Source: LMUY01 sp964244655 (GTDB taxonomy: Bacteria; Pseudomonadota; Alphaproteobacteria; Acetobacterales; Acetobacteraceae). From it: a stretch of 19,604 nt of DNA. The DNA lies in NCBI GenBank assembly GCA_964244655.1, contig CAXTJU010000063.1, positions 1 through 19,604 on the forward strand, read 5' to 3'. The position numbers were made by a program, and so were the translations under genes. This document shows positions 1-7,664 of this stretch, one piece after another; position 1 is the first letter of the stretch; each line of letters begins with the position of its first letter. The notes under the pieces are model-generated. The model made no database searches and was not told the origin of the DNA. It was given only the letters and a program-made list of their open reading frames with translations.

Positions 1-56
1 AGCCAACCCTGCTCAGCAACGCCGTTGCTACATCACGGGGCAGGACACGATCCGAG

Positions 57-811
57 CTAACAGGGCTTAAGCTTGCGGTTCTGCTGCGCCGACAAGGCGG
101 CGGCGCGGTAGTAGGCCAGGCCGGCCCGCAGGCTGCCATCCTTGGTGAAGACGCGCAGGTACTCAGCGATATCGGCGTCCGAGAAGGTTTCCAGGTTGGC
201 CGTCTTCCGGCGCAAGAACCAATAGAGCTACTCGCGTTCCCGACCGGCTATCAGCATCTCCGGCAGGTCCGGTATGGCATGGAACGCCAAGTGCCAGGTG
301 CGCCACGCCCGATCCGGGGCGATCGGCAAGGCCTTCGGCAAGGTAACGCCCGGGATGCCCGCATCCATCAGCTCCAGCCGCCGAGCCTCCTCGCCGAACA
401 GCGCGGCATAGGGGTAGGCAACCCAGGCCCCGACATCGTGACCAGCAAGGAAGCATCGGCTGATGCCGAGCTACTGGAGCAAGCCGTGCAGGCTTGTCGC
501 CAAAGCCTGGGTGTCGCACCCGCTCGTCAGCCGGTCGGAGTCACGCTGCCCGGGCAGGTCCGGTGCGATGATCCCGTGGGTCGCTGTGAGCAGCGGCATG
601 ACTTTGCGCCACGCGAACCAGGTTTCCGGGAACCCGGCCAGCAGGGTCACCATGTCGCCGTCAGCTTTCCCCAGGCGACGTAACGCAACCTGATGCCATC
701 GACGGTCGCAAATCGGTGCTCGAACCCCTCCAGCGCCGGTTCGGCCCTCGATGCAGGACGGGCATCAACCGTTCTCACCTCTTGCCGTGCTTTCGGCATG
801 TCGTTCGCCAT
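57..811 (-). pseudogene. Decayed epoxide-hydrolase-like alpha/beta hydrolase
   Basis: Read on the minus strand, the remnant begins at an ATG at 811 with an AAAGGAG-type ribosome site just upstream. It encodes an N-terminal strand (FATVDGIRLRYVAWG), then LLAGFPETWFAWR, LPGQRDSD, and the nucleophile elbow FLAGHDVGAWVAYPYAALF. These are typical of the epoxide hydrolase/dehalogenase branch, whose nucleophile is Asp. The frame is broken by one extra base near 664-672 and by in-frame TAG codons at 471-473 and 228-230, and it ends at a TAG at 57-59. About 250 codons remain, compared with about 290 for relatives, so the C-terminal catalytic His region is missing or lost in another frame. Protein-level motifs are still clear between the lesions, so inactivation looks recent. 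It is divergent from the efflux operon. The family call is firm; the original substrate is unknown. Confidence 0.75.
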
Positions 812-892
812 GATCACGCTCCTTTTGCCTTGGTCATCCCGATCGGCGCGCCGCCGTGAGATTGTCAGTTCCGTCGTGGGACCGCTATTGCC

Positions 893-2428
893 ATGCGCAC
901 CCGGCGTGTCGTCGGCAGAGGGACTGCGTTGGAACTGAAACCGCTTCTCGGCCTGCTCGGCGTCCTGCTCGCCGCCCTCACGGTCGAGTTCAACGACGGC
1001 GTGGTCGGGGCGGCCCTGATCGACGTGCGGGGCGGACTGGGCATCAGCAACGACCCCGGCACCTGGCTTACCAGCCTGTTCTCCACCGGCCAGGTGATCG
1101 GCATGTCGATCGCGACGTTCTGGGCCGTCACAGTATCCATCCGCCGCTTCGCGCTGTTCGCCATCGCGCTGAGCGGCACGGCCACGCTGTGCATCCCGCT
1201 CACCTCCAACCTCACGCTCCTGTACGGCCTGCGCTTCGTCGAGGGGCTCGCCTCCGGCTTCACCATCCCGCTGCTGCTGACGGTGGCGCTGCAGGTTCTG
1301 CCGCCGCCGATCAAGCTCTACGGCTTGGCCGCCTACGCGCTGACGGCGACGTTCGGGCCGAACATCTCGGAGGCGCTGGCGGCCGTGTGGACGGACACCG
1401 TGGGCTGGCAGTTCGCCTTCCTGGAGGACCTGCCGTTCTGCACGTTGGCCGGCCTGCTGGTGTGGACCGGCGTGAAGCAGCAGCCGCCGCAGTACGAGCG
1501 CGCCCGCAAGTTCGACTGGCGGGGGGCGCTGCTGGTGGCCGCCGGGTTCGGCGCGCTGACCACCCTGCTTGAGCAGGGGAACCGCCTGGACTGGTTCAAC
1601 TCGCCGGTCATCTGCGTGCTGGCCCTGGTGAGCGCGGTGGCGCTGCCGCTGCTGGTGCTCAACGAGCTGAGGGTGGAGCTGCCGCTGTACAAGTTCTCGC
1701 TGCTGAAGCGGCGCAACCTCGCCTTCGGGCTGATAACCTTGTTCACCTTCCTGATTCTCAACCTGTCGGCCTCGACCATCCCGATCGACTACCTGACGCA
1801 GGTGGCCGGCTACCGCCCGTTGCAATCCTACCTGGTCACGCTGCTGATCGCGGTGCCGCAGCTCGTGCTGCTGCCGCTGGTGGCGGCGCTGCTGAACTTC
1901 GAGGCCGTGGACGCAAGATGGGTGATCTTTGCCGGCATCGCCTGCGTCATTGTGGCCTGCATCGGCAACTCGTTCCTCACCTCCGTCTGGGAGGGCAACA
2001 CCTTCTTCCTATGGCAAGGCTTCCAAGCGCTGGGCGGGCCGCTGATCGTGCTGCCGCTGCTGATGATCTCGGTGAACACCATCACCGACCCGGCGGACGG
2101 GCCGTTCGCCTCCACCCTGGTCAACACCATGCGCGCCGTGGCGGAGCCGGTCGGCGTCTGGATGCTGCAATTGATCATGCGCTGGCGGGGGGCGCTGCAT
2201 TACAACCGCATCATCGACCAATCCGGCCAGGGCAGTTTCAGCGCGTTGCAGCAGCACAGCCAAGCCAGCGTGAGCGCGTTCCAGGGCACCGCGCAGGCGC
2301 AGGCCACCGTGCTGACGCTCAGCGACGCCTTCCTAGTCATCGCCTGCGTGGCGGTGGCGCTGATCGTCGTGCTGATGGTGCTGCCGGAGCGCACCTACCC
2401 GCCCCGCATCATCGCCCAGCAGCGTTAG
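893..2428 (+). CDS. DHA2-type MFS multidrug exporter (EmrB-like)
   Basis: This is an inner-membrane proton-driven exporter of about 511 residues, the usual size for the 14-TM DHA2 family. The protein is hydrophobic throughout. It has an early acidic TM1 segment (LTVEFNDGVVGAALIDV), a GTWLTSLFSTGQVIG loop/TM2 region like the WVxTAYxL region of EmrB proteins, and a long periplasmic loop with Gln/Ser-rich character near residues 440-475. The downstream adaptor and outer-membrane genes make a tripartite EmrAB-TolC-type pump likely. The start is uncertain: the ATG at 893 lacks a ribosome site, while the TTG at 929 has a good one. No MarR or TetR regulator gene lies next to it. The substrate cannot be read from the sequence; drugs, fatty acids or siderophore-like compounds are all possible. 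Confidence 0.88.
   Translation: MRTRRVVGRGTALELKPLLGLLGVLLAALTVEFNDGVVGAALIDVRGGLGISNDPGTWLTSLFSTGQVIGMSIATFWAVTVSIRRFALFAIALSGTATLCIPLTSNLTLLYGLRFVEGLASGFTIPLLLTVALQVLPPPIKLYGLAAYALTATFGPNISEALAAVWTDTVGWQFAFLEDLPFCTLAGLLVWTGVKQQPPQYERARKFDWRGALLVAAGFGALTTLLEQGNRLDWFNSPVICVLALVSAVALPLLVLNELRVELPLYKFSLLKRRNLAFGLITLFTFLILNLSASTIPIDYLTQVAGYRPLQSYLVTLLIAVPQLVLLPLVAALLNFEAVDARWVIFAGIACVIVACIGNSFLTSVWEGNTFFLWQGFQALGGPLIVLPLLMISVNTITDPADGPFASTLVNTMRAVAEPVGVWMLQLIMRWRGALHYNRIIDQSGQGSFSALQQHSQASVSAFQGTAQAQATVLTLSDAFLVIACVAVALIVVLMVLPERTYPPRIIAQQR
917..923 (+). promoter_or_regulatory. Shine-Dalgarno candidate favouring a TTG start for the MFS gene
   Basis: AGAGGGA lies five bases before an in-frame TTG at 929-931. 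The ATG at 893 has no purine-rich site upstream. If this site is used, the permease begins MELKPLLGLLG, a normal N-terminus for a 14-TM exporter, and lacks twelve basic residues. Confidence 0.4.
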
Positions 2429-2437
2429 GACCCGACC

Positions 2438-3631
2438 ATGGACGAGGAGGAGAAGCCGAAAGGAGACGAGGAGAAGCCGGACAAGGACGAGGGCAAGCCG
2501 AAGGACGAGAACAAGAAAGACGGCAAAGGCAAGAAGGACGACGAGCCGCAGAAGCCCAAGCCGGTCTGGCCGTGGGTACTGGGCGCCGTCATCGTGCTCG
2601 GCTTCATCGTCGCCGTGCTGGTGATCATCTTCGCGCCCGCGCCCGACGTGTGGACCGACGACGCCTACATCACAGCGCATTACGCGACGATCGCGCCGCG
2701 CATCTCCGGGCAGATCGCCTCCGTGGCGGTGGACGACAATCAGCCCGTGCTGGCCGGGCAGCTGCTGGCGACGATCGACGACCGGGACTTCCGCGCCGCC
2801 CTGGCCAACGCCGAGGCGATGCTGCAGCGCGACCGGGCGCAACTGGCCGACGCCGAGGCGTCCATCCAGCGCCAGCCCGCCGTGGTGGACCAGTCGCAGA
2901 CGCAGAACCCGTCAGCCGCCGCGCAGCTGATCCTGGCCCAGGCCAACCAGAAGCGCTACCGCGACCTGGCCGCCACCGGCGCAGGCACGGTGCAGGAGCG
3001 GCAGCAAGCGGACGCGCAGCTGCAGCAGGCCCAGTCCAGCGTCGGCCAGGCCAAGGCGTCCACCGAGGCGGCCCGCCGGCAAATCCCAATCCTGGAGGCG
3101 CAGCGCGCGGCGGCGGCGGCCACCGTGAAGTCCGACGAGGCGCAGGTCGAGCAGGCAAGGCTCAACCTCAGCTACACCCGCATCCTGGCGCCGCTGGACG
3201 GCATGGTGGGCGAGCGCACCGTGCAGGTGGGCAACTACGTGGCGCCGGGCGCCTCGCTGATGGTGCTGGCGCCGCTGGACCGCATCTACGTCGAGGCCAA
3301 CTACCGCGAGGTGGCGCTGCGCCACGTGCTGCCGGGCCAGCACGTCCGCATCCACGTCGATGCCTACGACCTGTACCTGGACGGCGTGGTGGACAGCGTG
3401 CCCCCGGCGTCGGGCGCGGCGTTCGGGGCGGTGCAGCCCAACAACGCGACCGGCAACTTCACCAAGATCGTGCAGCGGCTGCCGGTGAAGATCCTGGTGT
3501 CGCCGGGCCAGAACGAGGCCAAGCTGCTGCGCCTCGGCTTTTCGGTGGAAACGACCATTCACACCGGGCTGGCGGACGTGCGGGGCGAGCAGGGCGCAAC
3601 CACCACCCGGCTGACGGCGCCGCAGCCTTGA
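2438..3631 (+). CDS. HlyD/EmrA-family periplasmic adaptor with charged N-terminal tail
   Basis: This membrane fusion protein would link the MFS permease to the outer-membrane channel. Residues 1-42 are almost entirely Lys, Asp, Glu, Pro and Gly with repeated EEKPD/GKPKDE units. One TM helix spans about 44-66. Next come a beta strand and lipoyl half (VWTDDAYITAHYATIAPRIS), an Ala/Gln-rich coiled-coil hairpin (about 120-240), the second lipoyl half (LSYTRILAPLDGMVGE) and a beta-barrel domain (about 265-370). VWTDDAYI and the LxxTRIxAPxDG motif are diagnostic of EmrA-type adaptors. The gene starts 9 bases after the permease stop, with AGGA seven bases before the ATG, so the two are co-transcribed. 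The length of 397 aa is normal. The charged cytoplasmic tail is longer than in EmrA and could bind nucleic acid, lipid or the permease; that is inference. Confidence 0.9.
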   Translation: MDEEEKPKGDEEKPDKDEGKPKDENKKDGKGKKDDEPQKPKPVWPWVLGAVIVLGFIVAVLVIIFAPAPDVWTDDAYITAHYATIAPRISGQIASVAVDDNQPVLAGQLLATIDDRDFRAALANAEAMLQRDRAQLADAEASIQRQPAVVDQSQTQNPSAAAQLILAQANQKRYRDLAATGAGTVQERQQADAQLQQAQSSVGQAKASTEAARRQIPILEAQRAAAAATVKSDEAQVEQARLNLSYTRILAPLDGMVGERTVQVGNYVAPGASLMVLAPLDRIYVEANYREVALRHVLPGQHVRIHVDAYDLYLDGVVDSVPPASGAAFGAVQPNNATGNFTKIVQRLPVKILVSPGQNEAKLLRLGFSVETTIHTGLADVRGEQGATTTRLTAPQP

Positions 3632-5082
3632 AGCGGCCACGTCGGGCTTGGGCAGCGTGGGCTGCCCTGCTGGCAGGCTGCACGGTGGGGCCCGACTTCC
3701 ATCCGCCGGCAGCCGGCGCGCCGCAGGCATGGGGGCCGCAGCGCGCTGACGTGCCGAGCCGCACGGATACGGCGGAGGCGGACCCGCGCTGGTGGAACAG
3801 CTTCGGCGACCCCGAGCTGAGTTCGCTGGTGGAACGGGTGGCGACGCAGAACCTGGACCTGCAAACGGCGGCCGAGCGCATCCTGCAAGGCCGGTCGCAG
3901 CGCGAGGTGGTGGCCTCGCAAGGCCTGCCGCAGCTCAGCGAGCAATCCAGCTACCAGCACACCCGGCTCAGCCCGGTCGGCAACCCGGTGTCGCTCGTCG
4001 TGATCAGGCCCGGCGCGCCGGCGGAGTTCGACGTGTACCAGAACGGCGTCAGCTCGTCCTGGGAGCTGGACCTGTTCGGCCGGGTGCGCCGCGGGGTGGA
4101 GGCGGCGAACGCCGACACCCAGGCCGCCATCGAGGACCGGCGCGGCATCGCCCTCTCCGCCATCGCCGAGCTGGCGCAGGACTACCTGCAACTGCGTGGC
4201 GTGCAGGCGGAGCGGGCCATTGCGGAGCGCAACCTGGGCTTGGCGGAGCAGGACACCGGGCTGGTGCAGCGGCGCTTCGCCGACGGCGTGGCCACCACGC
4301 TCGACCTGGCGCAGGCGAAGGCGCAGCAATCCACCATCGCGGCCACCGTGCCGCCGCTGCGCGCGCAGGAGGCGGCGCTGATCAACGCCATCGGGCTGCT
4401 GCTGGGCGAGCCGCCGCGCGCGCTGGAGGCCGAGCTGCACGGGCCCGGGACGCAGCCCGGCGTGCCGCCGGTGGTGCCGATCGGGCTGCCCGCGACGCTG
4501 GTGCGCCGCCGTCCGGACGTGCGGCAGGCGGAAGCGCGGCTGCACGCGGCCACGGCGCAGACCGGGGTGGCAGTAGCGGAGTTCTATCCGGACGTGACGC
4601 TGATGGGCGACTTCCAGCAGCAGGGGCTGCGCTTCCGGGACGCGTTCGGCCTCTACGCGCGCCAGTTCCAGGTGGGGCCGTCCGTGTCCATCCCGCTGTT
4701 CCAGGGGGGGCGGCTGCGGGGCACGCTGCGGATGCGCCAGTCGCAGCAGCGCGAGGCCGCGATCAGCTTTCAGCGGACGCTGCTGGGCGCCTGGCGGGAG
4801 GTGGACGACGCGCTGACGGCCTATGCGGAGGCGCAGCGCCGCCGGGTGCAGGTGGCGGCGGCGGCGGCGCAGAACGCGGTGGCGCTGGGGGCGGCACGGC
4901 AGCGCTACGTCGAGGGCGTGATCGACTTTCTCAACGTCAACTCGACCCAGGCGCAGCTGCTGCAAAGCGAGAACGACCTGGCGAACAGCGACATGCAGGT
5001 CGCTACGGACCTGGTGGCGCTGTACCGCGCGCTGGGCGGCGGCTGGGAGATCGCGGACGCGACGGGGCCATCCAGGCCGTAA
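3628..5082 (+). CDS. NodT-family outer-membrane efflux lipoprotein (TolC-like)
   Basis: This is the outer-membrane channel of the pump (484 aa). The start is inferred as the TTG at 3628, which shares TTGA with the stop codon of the adaptor gene. It places a proper lipoprotein signal in frame: basic KRPRR, a short Ala/Trp/Leu core, then lipobox LLAGC with Cys18 as the lipidation site. The following CTVGPDFHPP and WWNSFGDPEL are standard for NodT/OprM proteins. Two outer-membrane efflux domains follow, with LDLFGRVRRGVEAA, LVRRRPDVRQAEARL and PLFQGGRLRG motifs. Translation is probably coupled to the adaptor. No methionine start fits before the signal sequence. The same frame stays open far upstream, but only because it shadows the two preceding genes. 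Confidence 0.88.
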   Translation: MKRPRRAWAAWAALLAGCTVGPDFHPPAAGAPQAWGPQRADVPSRTDTAEADPRWWNSFGDPELSSLVERVATQNLDLQTAAERILQGRSQREVVASQGLPQLSEQSSYQHTRLSPVGNPVSLVVIRPGAPAEFDVYQNGVSSSWELDLFGRVRRGVEAANADTQAAIEDRRGIALSAIAELAQDYLQLRGVQAERAIAERNLGLAEQDTGLVQRRFADGVATTLDLAQAKAQQSTIAATVPPLRAQEAALINAIGLLLGEPPRALEAELHGPGTQPGVPPVVPIGLPATLVRRRPDVRQAEARLHAATAQTGVAVAEFYPDVTLMGDFQQQGLRFRDAFGLYARQFQVGPSVSIPLFQGGRLRGTLRMRQSQQREAAISFQRTLLGAWREVDDALTAYAEAQRRRVQVAAAAAQNAVALGAARQRYVEGVIDFLNVNSTQAQLLQSENDLANSDMQVATDLVALYRALGGGWEIADATGPSRP

Positions 5083-5132
5083 CGTCTCGAATCTGTCGTC
5101 GCATCCAGCCGCTTGTGTTAGCGTCTTCCGGC

Positions 5133-5879
5133 ATGTTGCAGCTCGGATCATCGTTCGAAGGCCTTGCGATCGAGGCGTCCGACGGGCGGCTCGGAATGGT
5201 CAGCGACCTGCTGTTCGACGACGCTACCTGGCGCATCCGCTGGATGGTCGGGCGGACCGGGCCATGGCTGAACCGGCGGACCATCCTCATTCCTCCGGCG
5301 GCCAGTTTCGGCTGCGACCAGGGGCGGCGCGAGTTATCGGTGCGGCTGACGCGGGCGCAGGTGGAGGCCAGCCCGGACATCCTGCTGGACGAGCCCGTCT
5401 CCCGGCAAATTGAATACGGCCTGCACGGCCTCGAAACATGGGATCCGGCGTGGGGCAATCCCCGATTTGTGGCCGGGATGTGGGGCGGCATGGGGGTGCG
5501 CGTCTCGCGGGCGCGGCTGGCCGAGGAGAAGGCCATGCACAAGACGCCACGGGGCGGTACGCAGGATGATGCGGGAGATCCGCACCTGCGCAGCGTCCAT
5601 GCCATCATCGGCAGCCGGGTCCGCGCCAGCGATGGGCTGGTCGGCTCCCTTGAGGATGTGGCGTTTGAGGATGCTGGCTGGGACATCCAGGGTATCATCG
5701 TGAAAACAGACCATTGGCCGGGGGAGCTGGTGGAACTGCCGCCCGATGCAGTCCAGCAAATCAGCTGGTCGCATCAGGAAACCCTGCTCACCCTCGACCG
5801 CGCCGCCGTGAAGGCCAGCTCGGCTTGGGCGGGCCTCGATCGCGCGAGGGCGCGAGGACAGCCAGCAGAGCCGCGTTGA
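5133..5879 (+). CDS. Double PRC-barrel domain protein
   Basis: A 248-residue protein with two PRC-barrel repeats, at about residues 3-85 and 150-235. Each has the pattern GxxxxASDGxxGxxxDxxFDDxxWxIRxxV followed by a strand ending in PPxA and a final LTxxxVxAS segment. No signal peptide or TM helix is visible, so it is probably cytoplasmic. PRC-barrels occur in photosynthetic reaction centre H subunits, RimM and many uncharacterised stress proteins of alphaproteobacteria; they bind proteins, RNA or membranes. The linker contains a Gly/Trp-rich stretch (WDPAWGNPRFVAGMWGG). It starts 50 bases after the efflux operon on the same strand, without a visible terminator, so co-transcription is possible. 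The ATG at 5133 has no strong ribosome site. The domain call is firm; the function is not known. Confidence 0.82.
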   Translation: MLQLGSSFEGLAIEASDGRLGMVSDLLFDDATWRIRWMVGRTGPWLNRRTILIPPAASFGCDQGRRELSVRLTRAQVEASPDILLDEPVSRQIEYGLHGLETWDPAWGNPRFVAGMWGGMGVRVSRARLAEEKAMHKTPRGGTQDDAGDPHLRSVHAIIGSRVRASDGLVGSLEDVAFEDAGWDIQGIIVKTDHWPGELVELPPDAVQQISWSHQETLLTLDRAAVKASSAWAGLDRARARGQPAEPR

Positions 5880-5924
5880 TCGGCACGGGCCGCTGCTTGC
5901 GAGGTCGGTGGCGTGACGGGTTGC

Positions 5925-6362
5925 TCAGTCGTCCCAGACCCCGGGACCTTGGGCGATGCGGGGGTCGGGGCCGACAAAGGTGCGCTCGGCCGTTTGCGCC
6001 CGGCGTTGCCTGCGCCGGGCCAGGGACACGGCGCAGAACACGTCGAGTGCGGCGATGCCGGCAACGAGCACGAGGGCGATCTCCGCCGCACCCTGCCGCC
6101 GGTTCGACGGGGCCAGCGCCGGCGCCAGCACCGCAAGGTCCAGGGCGTCCCCCAGCACCCGGGCTGCCGGACCCGCCGGCGAGTCCGGCACGGCGAGCAC
6201 GGCCAGCCCGGCGGCGATCTCCCGTGCGCCGAGCCCGGCGACCAGCCAAGGGCCGCCCGGCAGCCCAAGCCCGCGGGATAAGACGCCCGGCAAGGCGATG
6301 TACGCAGCGCCCAAGCCGAGGCTGAGCCAGCCAAGGGCGCGCGACAGCAGCAACGGATTCAT
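5925..6362 (-). CDS. Small four-helix membrane protein (DUF4267-like)
   Basis: A 145-residue integral membrane protein beginning MNPLLLSRALGWLSLGLGAA, with about four hydrophobic segments (8-25, 38-60, 70-90 and 100-122) and a basic, cytoplasmic-looking C-terminus. The pattern of an N-terminal LGxxSLGLGxxxL helix followed by a GLGAREIAAG turn resembles DUF4267 proteins and the membrane domain found beside cyclase/dehydrase (SRPBCC) proteins. The ATG at 6362 was chosen because everything upstream in frame is Arg/Pro-rich read-out from the neighbouring pseudogene. The decayed catalase gene ends 28 bases upstream on the same strand. The role is unknown. Confidence 0.6.
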   Translation of the reverse strand: MNPLLLSRALGWLSLGLGAAYIALPGVLSRGLGLPGGPWLVAGLGAREIAAGLAVLAVPDSPAGPAARVLGDALDLAVLAPALAPSNRRQGAAEIALVLVAGIAALDVFCAVSLARRRQRRAQTAERTFVGPDPRIAQGPGVWDD

Positions 6363-6390
6363 GGGCGGAGGCCTTTCGACGCGGGGCGCA

Positions 6391-7416
6391 TCAGTTAGGA
6401 ACCTGCGCCAGCCCTGCCGGTTCGACTTGCCTCTCACGGTTTTGCGCGTGGCGGTGGGCGGACAGCGCGTGCGCCGGCTGAAAGGACAGCACCTGGTCAA
6501 AGTAGGCCTGCCGCGCCGGGCTGTAGGCGTCCTGCCGCGGCAGGCTCAGCCTCGCCACGAGCACGTACGGGCTTGATCTTCTGGCTACGGCACGGACGCG
6601 TTCTCGACCGGCATGGCCGACAGGTCGGTGCACAACTGCACCCGCAGCTCGAACTCTGCGTCCCGGGTGCGGAAATACTCCACGACAGCGTGGCGGTAGG
6701 CATCTTGGTCGGCACCCGTGTCGAGCGTCTAGTCGATCATCGCGAGCAGCCCGGGCGGGACGGGGAAGACGCCGATCTTGGCGACGTGGTCGCCGTAGCG
6801 CAGCGCCGCCTGGCTGAAATAGGCGTCTGCCAGCGGGGTGCGTTTGGTGTGGCCGAAAAAGCCGAAGGTCGGGCTGTCGGTGCCCAGGGCGTTGGCCACC
6901 GCGTTGACGGCGCGGGCGGCGGTGGAGACGGCCTGCTTCATCGCTTCGGGCTGCCGTGGCCTTCTCCAGGCCCTTGATCGCGGTTAGGAAGCTCCGCGCG
7001 CCGGATTGCGGGAAGGCCGGGCCGGTGGCCAGCACGAAATCCTGCGTTGCGGCGTCCTCGTGGCCGGGGAGCTTCGGGCCTCGCACGTCGAACACCTTGA
7101 TCGACAGGCCGCGATGGGTGGAGACGCTGTCCGACAACACATCGCCGGGTCCCTGGGCCAGCCGTACCGCAGCGTCGTGGCAGCCGGGGGCTGCAAACAG
7201 TCCCTGGCGGAACGCGGCGGGCAGGCCTTCCAGCACGCGCAACTGGCCCTTGAGCAGCCCGGTGCTCTTGGCGTAGGAGGCGCGCACCGTCTTGCCGTCG
7301 CGGGCAGCCACGGTCTGGCTTTCCCGGGTCATGGCGCCAATGATGGCACCGATCGTGTCCGCCTCGCCGTCCTCCACCGTCTCGATGCCGTCGTCGTAAC
7401 GGGACATAGCTTGCAT
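6391..7416 (-). pseudogene. Decayed catalase-family (minicatalase-like) haem protein
   Basis: Joining frames gives about 340 residues, the length of short catalase-family proteins without the C-terminal catalase-related extension. Clear family blocks are LPAAFRQGLFAAPG, VSTHRGLSIKVFDVRG, ATQDFVLATGPAFP, AYFSQAALRYGDHVAKIGV, AEFELRVQLCTDLSAMPVE and SPYVLVARLSLP. Lesions, in gene order: one extra G near 6944-6951 (before EAMKQAVSTAARAVN), an amber codon at 6729-6731, a second amber at 6585-6587 where relatives have Trp in the WPED motif, and a one-base loss near 6572-6577. The start is placed at the ATG at 7416; an ATG at 7407 (MSRYDDG) is also possible. No signal peptide is seen. With four independent lesions and well-preserved motifs, it is a recently dead gene and not a remnant of something larger. 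Confidence 0.85.
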
Positions 7417-7664
7417 GGCCGGACATGGGTCCCTCATGCGTGACTGGTCCAGATGCAAGAGCGGGTTGGACGCCAGGTTCCGCGCCGACTCGGCCTCTCG
7501 TGGGCGCAAGGCCGCCAGCCGCGCCGGCGCTGCACCCATGCGCGGCCTGCCGCGTTCTGTCCGCAGCAACGGGATACATCACGGCCATGCGGCTGAACCT
7601 GCCTGTCTTCGCGTCGGCTTCTGTGGGCCCTTCCACGCGTCCAACGGCCGGAGACTGACCCGGC

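Noticed and set aside
647..1825. A minus-strand open frame opposite the MFS gene, continuous with the start of the decayed hydrolase
   Set aside because: Only the last 55 codons (from 811) read as hydrolase; the rest is Gln/Arg-rich antisense of the permease. It is not a fusion protein.
1918..3627. A very long plus-strand open frame running from inside the MFS gene through the adaptor gene into the lipoprotein frame
   Set aside because: Upstream of 3628 it gives Arg/Ala/Gly-rich nonsense in a different frame from two clear genes; only the part from 3628 on is real.
228..6731. Programmed amber read-through (pyrrolysine-like or suppressor) in the two interrupted genes
   Set aside because: Both genes also have single-base frameshifts and no recoding signal is visible; decay explains everything.
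7417..7664. Possible small genes in the gap between the decayed catalase and the SRAP gene
   Set aside because: Several open frames exist on both strands, but none has a ribosome site or protein-like composition; the gap appears to hold only leader sequence.
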